Of a DNA stretch of 36,329 bases, positions 1-7,462 are shown in pieces; within the stretch, counting starts at the first letter, position 1, and every line of letters begins with the position of its first letter. The stretch is from Xanthobacteraceae bacterium (GTDB taxonomy: Bacteria > Pseudomonadota > Alphaproteobacteria > Rhizobiales > Xanthobacteraceae): NCBI GenBank assembly GCA_019748335.1, contig JAIEPP010000015.1, positions 1 to 36,329 of the forward strand, read 5' to 3'. The notes under the pieces are model-generated. The model was not told the origin of the DNA and searched no databases. It saw only the letters and a program-made list of their open reading frames with translations. The position numbers were made by a program, and so were the translations under genes.

Positions 1-1
1 G

Positions 2-283
2 CTCGATGGCACCAAGTGGGACGGACTGTACGTCGGCCGGCGCAAGGGCGGCGACCTGGTCTACGCCGGCAAGGTCGACCACGGCTTCGATAAGGTCTCG
101 GCCGCCGACCTGAAGAAGCGCCTGACGCCGCTGGTCCGCAAGACGCAGGCGTTCTCAAAGAGGATCGCGCATAAGGGCATCTGGGTCGAACCCAAGCTGC
201 TTGCCGAGATCGAGTACCGCGCGAAATCCGCCGAGGGTAAGGTGCGACACCCGTTCTTCAAGGGCCTTCGCGAAGATATTTGA
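2..283 (+). CDS. ligD: ATP-dependent DNA ligase, LigD type, C-terminal end (partial)
   Basis: The window opens inside this gene; 93 codons and a TGA remain. The reading frame matches the OB-fold region and tail of bacterial NHEJ ligases: a LDGTKWDGLYVGRR stretch, then VYAGKVDHGF, then WVEPKLLAEIEYR and a terminal RHPFFKGLRED. In LigD this domain clamps nicked DNA and seals double-strand ends brought together by Ku. Ku itself lies 2 kb downstream on the other strand, which supports an NHEJ role. Whether the full protein also has the polymerase and phosphoesterase domains of LigD cannot be seen, so a stand-alone LigC-type ligase is possible. Confidence 0.85.
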   Translation, partial: LDGTKWDGLYVGRRKGGDLVYAGKVDHGFDKVSAADLKKRLTPLVRKTQAFSKRIAHKGIWVEPKLLAEIEYRAKSAEGKVRHPFFKGLREDI

Positions 284-353
284 AGATCGCAAGGTGCGGC
301 CCGGCATTTCGATGCAGGCTTGCGTTCGCCGGTCGCGTCCATATGTCGAGAGC

Positions 354-611
354 ATGCAATTGACCCAGATTCAGAACTTCGCGATCCAGGCGCGCGTCGC
401 CGCGGTGATCGGAGCCACCGTTTTCGACCGCGTCTTCAGCGGCATCAGGTTCGCCGAGATAGATGGCCCCCTGCTGTACGTCTACGCGCGGGACGAGGCG
501 AGCGCCGGCGAGATCGAGGACGACTTCTCTCTCATGATCGCCGATGTCGCGAGCCGGATCCTGCGGCGCGAGGTCGATCTGGTCATCGTGCTGCCCAAGG
601 TTCTGCAATAG
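354..611 (+). CDS. Hypothetical protein, 85 residues
   Basis: I do not recognise this protein. It starts MQLTQIQNFAIQ and has an acidic middle (DEASAGEIEDD) and a hydrophobic tail (VDLVIVLPKVLQ). It has no cysteines, no signal peptide and no membrane segment. The hydrophobic and charged residues alternate as in a small globular fold. It lies 70 bases after the ligase stop and 14 bases before the DUF2256 gene on the same strand, so the three may be co-transcribed. An upstream in-frame ATG at 312 would add 14 residues. I prefer 354 because the added residues are arginine-rich and look untranslated. Confidence 0.5.
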   Translation: MQLTQIQNFAIQARVAAVIGATVFDRVFSGIRFAEIDGPLLYVYARDEASAGEIEDDFSLMIADVASRILRREVDLVIVLPKVLQ

Positions 612-625
612 CGCCCAAAAGCGTC

Positions 626-808
626 ATGCCGAAGATGCGCCGGAAATCCGATCTGCCCCGGAAGATTTGCGCCGCATGCGGACGCCCGTTCGTCTGGCGC
701 AAGAAGTGGACGAAGGACTGGGACGAGGTGAAGACCTGCTCGGACCGATGCAAGGACGAGCTTCGTCGGGGGCGCAAGGAACTGTCTGGTCAGCCGCCTG
801 CGCGATGA
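626..808 (+). CDS. DUF2256 small zinc-binding protein
   Basis: This 60-residue basic protein has the DUF2256 signature: an N-terminal CAACGRPF knuckle, WRKKWTKDWDEVK and a second cysteine pair in CSDRCK. The four cysteines in two CxxC-type pairs suggest one bound zinc ion. The family is widespread in proteobacteria, and I know of no firm function for it. The start ATG at 626 gives the usual family length. It lies just downstream of the ligase and an unknown gene on the same strand, and meets the minus-strand operon tail-to-tail with only 6 bases between stops. Confidence 0.8.
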   Translation: MPKMRRKSDLPRKICAACGRPFVWRKKWTKDWDEVKTCSDRCKDELRRGRKELSGQPPAR

Positions 809-814
809 AGGCAG

Positions 815-1426
815 TCAGTCTCGCGTACGCTTGAGGGCTGCCCTCAACCGATCGCGCTCCTTTTCCCATCGGGCATCCTCGGTCCGCGCTTTCTTCTCGA
901 CGGCTTCGCGCTCGGCATCAATCGCAGCGGCCCTCTCTACATGTTCGCGTTCGGCTGAATCGAAATCGCTCTGGGCCTTGTCGATGGCCGCCTGACGACG
1001 TTCCTTCTCCCGTTTCGCGGCGGCCTCCTGCCTGGCTCGCTCGCGATCGCGGCGCTTTTCCTCGCGTTCGTAGGCCAGTGCGGCCTTGCGCTCGGCGGCC
1101 TTGTCGGCGGGACGAGCGGCCGTGGGCTTGCGCGCCGTCGGTTTGCGCGTCGTGCCCGCCGGCTTGCCGCTGCGGCCGAGACCGGTGGGCAATCCCGCAT
1201 GCTCTCCGAAGGGTCCGGTGGAGCCGACCGGCCGCTTCAGGACAATGCCGGGCTTCGCCATGGTCGCGGCGATCACGTCCGGATCGTCGCTCTCCTTGGC
1301 GGCGCCTTGATGGAAGAGATTGCTGTCGGCGCCCCATGCCTCCAGCGCCGCTTTCATGGACGGCGCGGCGATCGCCTGATCGAAGAAACCTAGGGACGTC
1401 TGGTAGGTCTTCAGTTTCCGCACCAT
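815..1426 (-). CDS. Highly charged coiled-coil protein, unknown function
   Basis: The 203-residue protein has an N-terminal third that looks folded (KLKTYQTSLGFFDQAIAAP, then MKAALEAWGAD). A proline/lysine/threonine linker follows (about residues 85-110), then a long helix rich in Arg, Lys, Glu and Ala (about 110-203), predicted coiled coil. Similar proteins are often labelled TolA-like because of this composition, but there is no transmembrane anchor here, so I do not support an envelope role. It is the last gene of a minus-strand operon (Ku, 2095-2430, HAD phosphatase, this gene), with 4 bases after the HAD stop. The VRKLKTYQTSLGFFDQAIA type of start recurs in rhizobial genomes near DNA-repair genes (recollection, not checked). 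Confidence 0.7.
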   Translation of the reverse strand: MVRKLKTYQTSLGFFDQAIAAPSMKAALEAWGADSNLFHQGAAKESDDPDVIAATMAKPGIVLKRPVGSTGPFGEHAGLPTGLGRSGKPAGTTRKPTARKPTAARPADKAAERKAALAYEREEKRRDRERARQEAAAKREKERRQAAIDKAQSDFDSAEREHVERAAAIDAEREAVEKKARTEDARWEKERDRLRAALKRTRD

Positions 1427-1430
1427 GGCG

Positions 1431-2093
1431 TCACTTTGCGAGGTACGAATCCCCGAAGCAAGCCAGCATCGCGGCGGGGCCCGGGTACACTTGGACGCAT
1501 CCCGCCTGCCGCAGCGACTCCTCCGTGAAGCCTCCGCACAGCACGCCGACGGTCGCGATGCCCGCCTTGCCCGCCGCCGCGGCGTCGTAGGGTGTGTCGC
1601 CGATCGCGACGGCGTCGCCGCCTCTCATACCGAGCTTCTTCAGAACCGCTTCGAAGACATCGGGCGCCGGCTTGGATTCCTCGACATCGTCGGACGACGT
1701 CGTGACGTCGACCAGATCCGCGATGCCCGCGATGTCGAGATACTTGCCGAGCTCATCTTTCTTGGCCGAGGAGGCAACAGCGATCCGAACGCCGGCGTCA
1801 CGCACGCGTCGCAGTAAGTCTGGGACAGCGGAGAAGGGGCGCACCAGCGGTAAGTATTCGGCCTTGAATCGTTTGCCGCGCCATTCTTCCATCTCCTTGC
1901 CGTGGTCCCTCTGCGCGTCGGCAGTCAGGAAGTGCGGAATCAGCTTGTCGCCGCCCTTGCCTATCTGGCCTCTTGCCTGTTCGAAGCTGACGTCGTGGCC
2001 GAACTTCTCCATCGCTTCGTGCCAGGCGAGCGCGTGCAGATCGACCGAGTCCAGGAGCGTCCCGTCAACGTCGAAGATGGCAGCTTTGGGCAA
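1431..2093 (-). CDS. HAD-superfamily hydrolase, beta-phosphoglucomutase/phosphatase type
   Basis: The 220-residue protein has the HAD motifs in order: FDVDGTLLDS (nucleophile Asp8 and Asp10), a serine motif in VASSAKKDE, the lysine in ESKPAPD and the metal-binding acidic motif GDTPYDA. A helical cap follows motif I, as in subfamily IA. Such enzymes dephosphorylate or isomerise small phosphorylated substrates in the cytoplasm; the substrate is not predictable. I chose a TTG start at 2093. It has GGGAGG seven bases upstream and sits one base after the TGA of the preceding gene, which suggests translational coupling. An ATG-less upstream extension of the frame overlaps that gene and is unlikely to be used. 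Confidence 0.85.
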   Translation of the reverse strand: MPKAAIFDVDGTLLDSVDLHALAWHEAMEKFGHDVSFEQARGQIGKGGDKLIPHFLTADAQRDHGKEMEEWRGKRFKAEYLPLVRPFSAVPDLLRRVRDAGVRIAVASSAKKDELGKYLDIAGIADLVDVTTSSDDVEESKPAPDVFEAVLKKLGMRGGDAVAIGDTPYDAAAAGKAGIATVGVLCGGFTEESLRQAGCVQVYPGPAAMLACFGDSYLAK

Positions 2094-2094
2094 T

Positions 2095-2430
2095 TCAGGA
2101 TCCTCCCGGGCGGGATCGCCCGATCTTTGAGTACCAGTCAGCGTAGTCAGTGCTCTTCGCCATGTGCCGGTTGAGATCCGGTGAGCCGTCGTCCCACCAG
2201 ACGGGGCCCCTCTCGCCGAGCGACCGCTTGACCTCGTCCACGGTCTTGTGCGCGGCGCCTTCCGCCTCGAGGTCGGCGCTCCGTTTGGCATCGCGGATGG
2301 CGCGGCGGGCCCTCATCAGCCGGCCGACGAGAGCGGTCCGTTCCTCTTCGTCGAGCGCGGGATTCGCCATTCGCCACAGCCTGCCGCGGACGATGAAGTA
2401 GCGACCGTCCGGTGTCACCGGATGATCCAT
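2095..2430 (-). CDS. Conserved hypothetical protein in the Ku operon
   Basis: This 111-residue protein begins MDHPVTPDGRYFIVRGRLWR. It has a helical, basic centre (residues about 28-65) and a tryptophan-rich motif GPVWWDDGSPDLNRHM near the C-terminus. I recall similar short proteins in many rhizobial genomes, always without a known function. It follows Ku by 6 bases and precedes the HAD gene by one base, so it belongs to the same transcript. Location alone hints at a link to DNA end repair. No catalytic motif or metal ligand set is evident. Confidence 0.75.
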   Translation of the reverse strand: MDHPVTPDGRYFIVRGRLWRMANPALDEEERTALVGRLMRARRAIRDAKRSADLEAEGAAHKTVDEVKRSLGERGPVWWDDGSPDLNRHMAKSTDYADWYSKIGRSRPGGS

Positions 2431-2436
2431 GATTTA

Positions 2437-3369
2437 TTATGCCGACTTCCGCTGCGACCGGGCTGCGGGCTTCTTTGCAGCCGCTTCCTTCGCAGGCTTC
2501 TTGCCGGCGATCGGCATCAGCATTTCCTTCTGGCCCGGCGCCGCTTTCTTCGATTTTTTGACCGGCTTCTTCGACGGCTCCGGCCGGGCCGCGCCGCCGC
2601 CACCGATGCTCTTGCGGAGCGCGTCCATCAGGTCGACGACGTTCTCGCCGCGGGGTCGCTCCTTCGCGACGATGGGTTTGCCGGCGCGCTTCTGGTTGAT
2701 CAGGTCGATCAGGGCGGCTTCATACTGGTCCTCGAACTTGTCAGGCTCGAAGTGACCTGCCTTCTGGTTCACGATGTGCCTGGCGAGCTCGAGCATGTCC
2801 TTCGTGACCTTCACGTCCTGGATGTCGTCGAAGTATTCGGCGGCGTCTCGGACTTCATAAGGGTAGCGCAGCAGCGTCCCCATCAGGCCCTTGTCGAACG
2901 GTTCGAGCGCGATGATGTGCTCGCGATTGGTCAACACCACGCGGCCTATGGCGATCTTGTTCATTTCTCTGATCGTCTCACGGATGACGGCGTACGCATC
3001 ATGACCGACCTTGCCGTCGGGCGTGAGATAGTAGGGGCGGATCATGAAGCGCGGGTCGATCTCGCTGCGGTCGACGAACTCGTCGATCTCGATCGTCCGG
3101 GTCGATTCCAGTGCGACGTTCTCGAGTTCGTCCTTCGTCACCTCGATGAACGTGTCGGTGTCGACCTTGTAGCCCTTGACGATGTCCTCGTTGGCGACCT
3201 CCTCGCCGGTGTCGGCGTCCACCTTCGCGTACTTGATGCGGTGGCCAGTCTTCCTGTTGAGCTGATTGAAGGAGACCTTCTCGGATTCCGACGTGGCCGG
3301 GTAGAGCGCGACGGGACAGTTGACCAGGGAAAGGCGGAGAAAGCCTTTCCAGTTTGCGCGGGGGGCCAT
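2437..3369 (-). CDS. ku: Non-homologous end joining protein Ku
   Basis: The 310-residue protein is a bacterial Ku homodimer subunit. It starts MAPRANWKGFLRLSLVNCPV, contains the NRKTGHRIKY and GYKVDTDTFIEVT segments of the Ku beta-barrel, and ends in a low-complexity lysine/alanine/proline tail (about residues 255-310). Ku encircles DNA ends and recruits the LigD ligase. The ATG at 3369 gives the normal family start; the frame stays open for 28 more residues that do not look like Ku. It leads a compact minus-strand operon and lies divergent from the zinc-ribbon gene at 3496. The basic C-terminal extension is typical of Ku proteins that bind DNA and LigD through it. Confidence 0.95.
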   Translation of the reverse strand: MAPRANWKGFLRLSLVNCPVALYPATSESEKVSFNQLNRKTGHRIKYAKVDADTGEEVANEDIVKGYKVDTDTFIEVTKDELENVALESTRTIEIDEFVDRSEIDPRFMIRPYYLTPDGKVGHDAYAVIRETIREMNKIAIGRVVLTNREHIIALEPFDKGLMGTLLRYPYEVRDAAEYFDDIQDVKVTKDMLELARHIVNQKAGHFEPDKFEDQYEAALIDLINQKRAGKPIVAKERPRGENVVDLMDALRKSIGGGGAARPEPSKKPVKKSKKAAPGQKEMLMPIAGKKPAKEAAAKKPAARSQRKSA

Positions 3370-3495
3370 GATACGCGGTACTCCGAAGCGAGGGCGGTTC
3401 GGACTCAAGACGAACAGGGGACCTTGGTTCCGACACCTCGGAGCCTGTCCCAAGGATCATTTTTCCTGCTACCGGCCGAGTACGGACTCGACCAT

Positions 3496-3927
3496 ATGTT
3501 CTTGATATGTTCTATTTGTGGAATGACCGATCGCCCCGCAAGCTGGCGCATGCCGACCCCGAAGCAGATGGAAAAGCTGGCCGCCGCGGCCGGTAGGAAC
3601 TGCCGTGACGCGCCGAACCCGGGTCCAGGCGATCCGATGCCAGCCGAATACTGGAATGCGCTCTTGGGGGACCCGCGCGCCGGCTCAGGATCTGTGCCGC
3701 CGGCCCCGTCCCTCCGGGCGCTGCGGCTGTCCGAAATTCCCAAGCATATTCTGAGGGTGTCCTGCTCCCGCTGCGCCCGGATCGTTGAGATCCAGAAGGC
3801 TGATGCCCTCCGCCTCTACGGGCGGGCTGCGATCTGGAAGCAGGTCGGTCAGCGCCTGCTGGACGACACGTGCCAGCAGCGCACCGGCAGCCATGAAGAC
3901 GACGGGTGCTGGCCCTCGTTCGAGTAG
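3496..3927 (+). CDS. Small zinc-ribbon-like protein, unknown function
   Basis: This 143-residue protein has a C-terminal half with paired cysteines: VSCSRCARIVEIQ at about 92-104, then DDTC and DDGCW near the end. The spacing is compatible with one zinc ribbon. A further CSIC pair lies at the very N-terminus if translation starts at 3496; a start at the ATG at 3523 would remove it. I do not know a function. It overlaps the next gene by 22 bases, and that gene also carries two CxxC pairs, so the two may act together. The gene is divergent from Ku, with 126 bases between. Confidence 0.6.
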   Translation: MFLICSICGMTDRPASWRMPTPKQMEKLAAAAGRNCRDAPNPGPGDPMPAEYWNALLGDPRAGSGSVPPAPSLRALRLSEIPKHILRVSCSRCARIVEIQKADALRLYGRAAIWKQVGQRLLDDTCQQRTGSHEDDGCWPSFE

Positions 3928-4415
3928 TCGCCGGCGCGCCGCCGGTCCCGCCTGAACTGGATGCATGGATGGCGCCGAAGCATCACCCCACGCCCCTCTC
4001 CGGAGGCGATCGAAAGGCCCTGAACAAGGAGCTCGGCAAGGCGCGCGCGATGACCAGCATCCTCGCCGCGCAGTCGGCCGAGATGCGGACCAAGGCCGCG
4101 ACCATGCTGCAGCAGGCTGACCGGCTGCTCTGCGAGTCGTGGAACGAGCGGATGTGGGCCGACGGCGAGCCGATCGATCCGTCGCCGACGCTCGACCAGG
4201 CCGTCAACGGCGGCTTCCCTTGGCTGGAGATCCGATGCTCCCGCTGCAAGACCCCGAGCGACGTCGACTTGGCGGCGATGAAACATCCGCCGTCCACCTT
4301 CGTGCACGATCTCGCCAGCCGGCTGCGCTGCCGAAAATGCGCGAAAGCGGGCCGCCGTCCTTCGGCGACGTTGCTACAATTGGGCTGGCAACCGCGCCAC
4401 CGATCGGAAACCTGA
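3906..4415 (+). CDS. Zinc-ribbon protein of rhizobial accessory regions, unknown function
   Basis: The protein (169 residues from a GTG at 3906, 148 from the ATG at 3969) has a helical middle (GDRKALNKELGKARAM to ADRLLCESWNERMW). A C-terminal zinc ribbon follows, made of IRCSRCKTPSDVDL and LRCRKCAKAGRR. The same layout is familiar to me from Bradyrhizobium hypothetical proteins. The ribbon could bind nucleic acid or a protein partner; nothing in the sequence decides this. The overlap with the upstream zinc-ribbon gene favours the GTG start and coupled translation, but no strong ribosome binding site precedes either choice. Confidence 0.7.
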   Translation: MLALVRVVAGAPPVPPELDAWMAPKHHPTPLSGGDRKALNKELGKARAMTSILAAQSAEMRTKAATMLQQADRLLCESWNERMWADGEPIDPSPTLDQAVNGGFPWLEIRCSRCKTPSDVDLAAMKHPPSTFVHDLASRLRCRKCAKAGRRPSATLLQLGWQPRHRSET

Positions 4416-4567
4416 TGGGTTGCGAGCAGGCCCGAAATCGTCGACGATTGTTCCTTTCCGCCATGGACGGGCCCGAACGGGGAAGCCTCTCAAATATGGC
4501 GTGCAAGATCATCGAGTTTGTCAAACGGGCGATCTGTCCGACTGCCAAGCCAGGGAGCGGGCCTGCA

Positions 4568-5635
4568 ATGACGACTGTGACAACGATCCATTCCCTGATC
4601 AAAGAATTGGAACCGCCTTCGCCCAAGATTGCGGCCCTCGACCTGTGCTCGACCATCCAAGACGAGCAGATCGACGGGGAGCGGTCCATTTTCGGCAACA
4701 ACCACGACGAAATCAGGATGGTCGGCCGGTCCGCAGAAAAACTTCTCGTCTCCCAGGCCGCGTTGCGGAAAATGATGACTGACCTGCTTTCCCAAAAGAA
4801 CTTCTATGGGCAACTGTGCGAATTCGCCGTCTACGATTGGCTGCAACGAAACGAGGCCGGTTTCCAGGTACAGATCCCGCTCACCGGCGCCGAAGTCTTG
4901 AATCGCAACGGGACCGATATCGACGGGCTCTTCGAGGGACGCGACGTATATTTCGATATCAAGGGTTTCGGCTTCGAAGCCTACGTCCGCGAAAAGTTCA
5001 GGGCCAAGCTGGAAAGCATGGTCAACAAGGGCCGCATCACCATCGACGGAGCACGCGACAATGCGGTCAAAGACATCGAAGGCGCATTTCGGAAGCTGAA
5101 GGATTTGACGACCGAGCTTCACCAAGCCGGGATTGCAAAAATCCCGGAACTCGATTGGACGCTGCGCACTTCGACTTCGTCCCTCACCGTGGAAATGAAT
5201 ACGGTCGATCCCTATTGGACCGCCGAAGAGAACTGGTACTACCCCTTCAAGACGGCGCGACAATTCCACCGTGGCGCTGCGTTCGTTCTGGTTTTTGCCT
5301 TTTCTCCGACGTTCAACGGACTGATGTCGGTCAACTTTGAGGGCTCCACGGACGTGGTTCTCAGGTCCCTAGCGAGACGGGCATTCCTCCAGACGAAAGG
5401 CGACGCAACGCCAATTTCAAAACTGGACCCCGCCGCGGACCCTACGTTGTCTTTGGATCAAGCGGCACAACTGCTCTCGGGGATCCTCTTTCTGAATTTC
5501 GCGAACGACAAGTCGTGGCTGTTCCTGAATCCTAGGGCAGCACGCCCTCTCAAGAAGGACTTCGTCCCTCAAATTTTCGATTTCATGTTGCCTCACGGAA
5601 TGGCGATCGATGACTTCGCCCACGACAACTATTGA
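4568..5635 (+). CDS. PD-(D/E)XK-like nuclease-fold protein (restriction-type)
   Basis: The 355-residue protein has the core pattern of a PD-(D/E)XK nuclease near its middle: a helix with Glu85 (GQLCEFAVYDWL), then TDIDGLFEGRDVYFDIKGFG, in which Asp117/Asp119 are followed by Asp130-Ile-Lys132. The rest is not a family I recognise. An aromatic-rich segment (DPYWTAEENWYYPF) and a hydrophobic beta-rich segment follow. It precedes the SRAP gene by 28 bases. A plausible role is DNA cleavage in restriction or repair, but no methylase or helicase is adjacent. An upstream ATG at 4496 is possible; I took 4568 because the fold-like sequence begins there. Confidence 0.6.
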   Translation: MTTVTTIHSLIKELEPPSPKIAALDLCSTIQDEQIDGERSIFGNNHDEIRMVGRSAEKLLVSQAALRKMMTDLLSQKNFYGQLCEFAVYDWLQRNEAGFQVQIPLTGAEVLNRNGTDIDGLFEGRDVYFDIKGFGFEAYVREKFRAKLESMVNKGRITIDGARDNAVKDIEGAFRKLKDLTTELHQAGIAKIPELDWTLRTSTSSLTVEMNTVDPYWTAEENWYYPFKTARQFHRGAAFVLVFAFSPTFNGLMSVNFEGSTDVVLRSLARRAFLQTKGDATPISKLDPAADPTLSLDQAAQLLSGILFLNFANDKSWLFLNPRAARPLKKDFVPQIFDFMLPHGMAIDDFAHDNY

Positions 5636-5663
5636 TGGTCAAAAGATCACCGGTCCCGATCTC

Positions 5664-6389
5664 ATGTGCAATCTCTACTCGATCACCACCAACCAGGCCG
5701 CGATCATTGCGCTGTTCCGCGTGGTCAACCGGTATGTGGGCAACCTGGCGCCGATGCCGGGCGTGTTTCCGGACTATAGCGCGCCGATCGTGCGGAATGG
5801 AACCGAAGGCCGCGAACTCGCGACAGCGCGTTGGGGAATGCCGTCTTGGTCGAAGGCGCTGATGGATGCCACCAAGAAGCGGGCCGAGAAGCTGCAGGCC
5901 AAGGGCAAGTCCGTCGATTTCAAGGAATTGCTCCGAATGGAGCCGGACGGCGGCACGACCAACATCCGCAACGTGAAGAGCAAGCACTGGACGCGGTGGC
6001 TCGGCGTCGAAAACCGCTGCGTGGTGCCGTTCAACTCGTTCAGCGAGTTCAACAAGGCCGAAGGGGGCGATGTCTGGTTCGCGTTGGACGAGACGCGGCC
6101 GCTCGCCTGCTTCGCCGGCATCTGGACCAACTGGACGTCGGTTCGGAAGGTCAAGGAAGGAGAGACCGTCAACGACCTCTACGCGTTTCTGACGACCGAG
6201 CCGAACGCCGAGGTCGGCGCGGTCCATCCGAAGGCGATGCCCGTCATCCTGACGACGCCCGACGAGATCGAGACCTGGATGACCGCGTCTCCGGACGAGG
6301 CGCTCAAGTTGCAGCGGCCGCTGGAGGATGGGGCGCTCCGGATTGTCGCCCGCGGTGTGAAGGAAGATCAGGCCACTTCCGCGGCATGA
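5664..6389 (+). CDS. SRAP (SOS response-associated peptidase) family protein, YedK-like
   Basis: This 241-residue protein starts MCNLYS, so Cys2 becomes the N-terminal catalytic nucleophile after methionine removal. Other SRAP landmarks are present: the WGMPSW motif, the NxR region (TNIRNVKS), RCVVPFNSFSEF with the conserved glutamate, and VHPKAMPVIL with the active-site histidine. SRAP proteins form a thiazolidine crosslink with abasic sites in single-stranded DNA and protect them (HMCES/YedK). The length is slightly above the usual 220. Neighbouring Ku, ligase and Pol IV genes make a DNA-damage island. The start is fixed by the essential Cys2; the frame upstream of it is open but unconserved. 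Confidence 0.9.
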   Translation: MCNLYSITTNQAAIIALFRVVNRYVGNLAPMPGVFPDYSAPIVRNGTEGRELATARWGMPSWSKALMDATKKRAEKLQAKGKSVDFKELLRMEPDGGTTNIRNVKSKHWTRWLGVENRCVVPFNSFSEFNKAEGGDVWFALDETRPLACFAGIWTNWTSVRKVKEGETVNDLYAFLTTEPNAEVGAVHPKAMPVILTTPDEIETWMTASPDEALKLQRPLEDGALRIVARGVKEDQATSAA

Positions 6390-6441
6390 GAAATCCATAC
6401 CCGGATGAAGCCGGCACAAACGTTCGAACGAAATATTCACC

Positions 6442-7443
6442 ATGAAAAAGCTCAACGATGCGAAACTCAAGGTCGGCGACATCATTCTGACCTCCGGACC
6501 AAACCGGATGAGCAGGAAAGTTCGAAAATGGACGAATAGCGACGTATCGCACGCCATGATCTACGTCGCCACGTGCTCCGTCATCGACTCGACTGGCGAC
6601 GGCGTCCACTCGACTAACACCCAGCGGCTATTCTTCGACGACGAATCGACAGTCGTGGCTCTGCGGTACAAGACACCGCTGACGATCGATACCCTCAGCA
6701 AGATAACCGACTTCGCAAGAGCCGCCACCGGCACGGAGTATTCGAGCGCAGAGGCGGCCGCGGTGGTGACAGGCCGCTTCAAGAAAACCACCCGCCGGCA
6801 ATTCTGCTCCCGTCTTGCCGCGCAGGCGTACGCCGCCGGCGGCATAACGCTAGTGGCGGATGTGGACTACTGCTCTCCAGAGGACCTTCGCAACTGCGCC
6901 GGGTTCGCCGAAGTCGACGAAATTCTGCTACCCGCGACGGAGGAAGAGAAGGCGCACTGGGATAACAGGCTGGACATCCCGCGACTGATGGCGGAATGCA
7001 CCAACAGGTTCCTCGCTGCGGCGCGGAAGCAGAGCAAGAGCATCCACGCATTGAACGATGTCCACGTTCACATCATGCAACATCCCGAGGACGACGAGTA
7101 TTTGAGCAAGGCCCTTCAAGCGTCGGGTTATCTCACGGTGTGGCAAAAGGAATTCGCTAAAAGCCCTTGGCACTACGATTTCGAATTCATGAAGCGACTC
7201 GGGGCAAGGACCGAGGACGGCAACCAACAGATGACCTGGTATTGCCGGACCACAGTCGACGGAGCAGCGGAGGGGCGACGCTACGAAATCAACGGCGCCC
7301 AATTTGCCTTGTTGGCAAAAATGACGGAGTCCGAAACGCTAGGCCTGCTCGCAGAACTGTATGGAACGCTGGATCGACTTCACAAGCAAAGAGTGCGTGT
7401 TGCACGGCAATGGCTACAGGAAAACTATCAGCCCAATCCTTGA
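6442..7443 (+). CDS. YiiX/NlpC-P60-type permuted papain-like cysteine hydrolase
   Basis: The first 140 of 333 residues match the YiiX-like branch of the NlpC/P60 superfamily. They contain KVGDIILTSGP, His37 in DVSHAMIYVA, DSTGDGVHSTNT and the nucleophile Cys122 in FCSRLAAQAY. Permuted enzymes of this type place His before Cys, as here. The remaining 190 residues are unknown, helical and rich in aromatic and acidic residues. These enzymes cleave amide or ester bonds in peptidoglycan or lipids. There is no signal peptide, so a cytoplasmic or phage-like role is more likely. A perfect 10-base palindrome, CGTTCGAACG, lies 11 bases before the ATG (6421-6430). Pol IV follows after 19 bases. Confidence 0.7.
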   Translation: MKKLNDAKLKVGDIILTSGPNRMSRKVRKWTNSDVSHAMIYVATCSVIDSTGDGVHSTNTQRLFFDDESTVVALRYKTPLTIDTLSKITDFARAATGTEYSSAEAAAVVTGRFKKTTRRQFCSRLAAQAYAAGGITLVADVDYCSPEDLRNCAGFAEVDEILLPATEEEKAHWDNRLDIPRLMAECTNRFLAAARKQSKSIHALNDVHVHIMQHPEDDEYLSKALQASGYLTVWQKEFAKSPWHYDFEFMKRLGARTEDGNQQMTWYCRTTVDGAAEGRRYEINGAQFALLAKMTESETLGLLAELYGTLDRLHKQRVRVARQWLQENYQPNP

Positions 7444-7462
7444 CGGCAGCTCTAACGATCGA

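Noticed and set aside
1..300. Second attachment site at the left edge
   Set aside because: The left end lies inside a ligase gene, and no copy of the tRNA 3' end sequence was found there.
2248..3927. Long plus-strand frame of 559 codons across Ku
   Set aside because: Most of it is antisense to Ku and has arginine/leucine-rich shadow composition. Only its last 143 codons, from 3496, look real and are listed.
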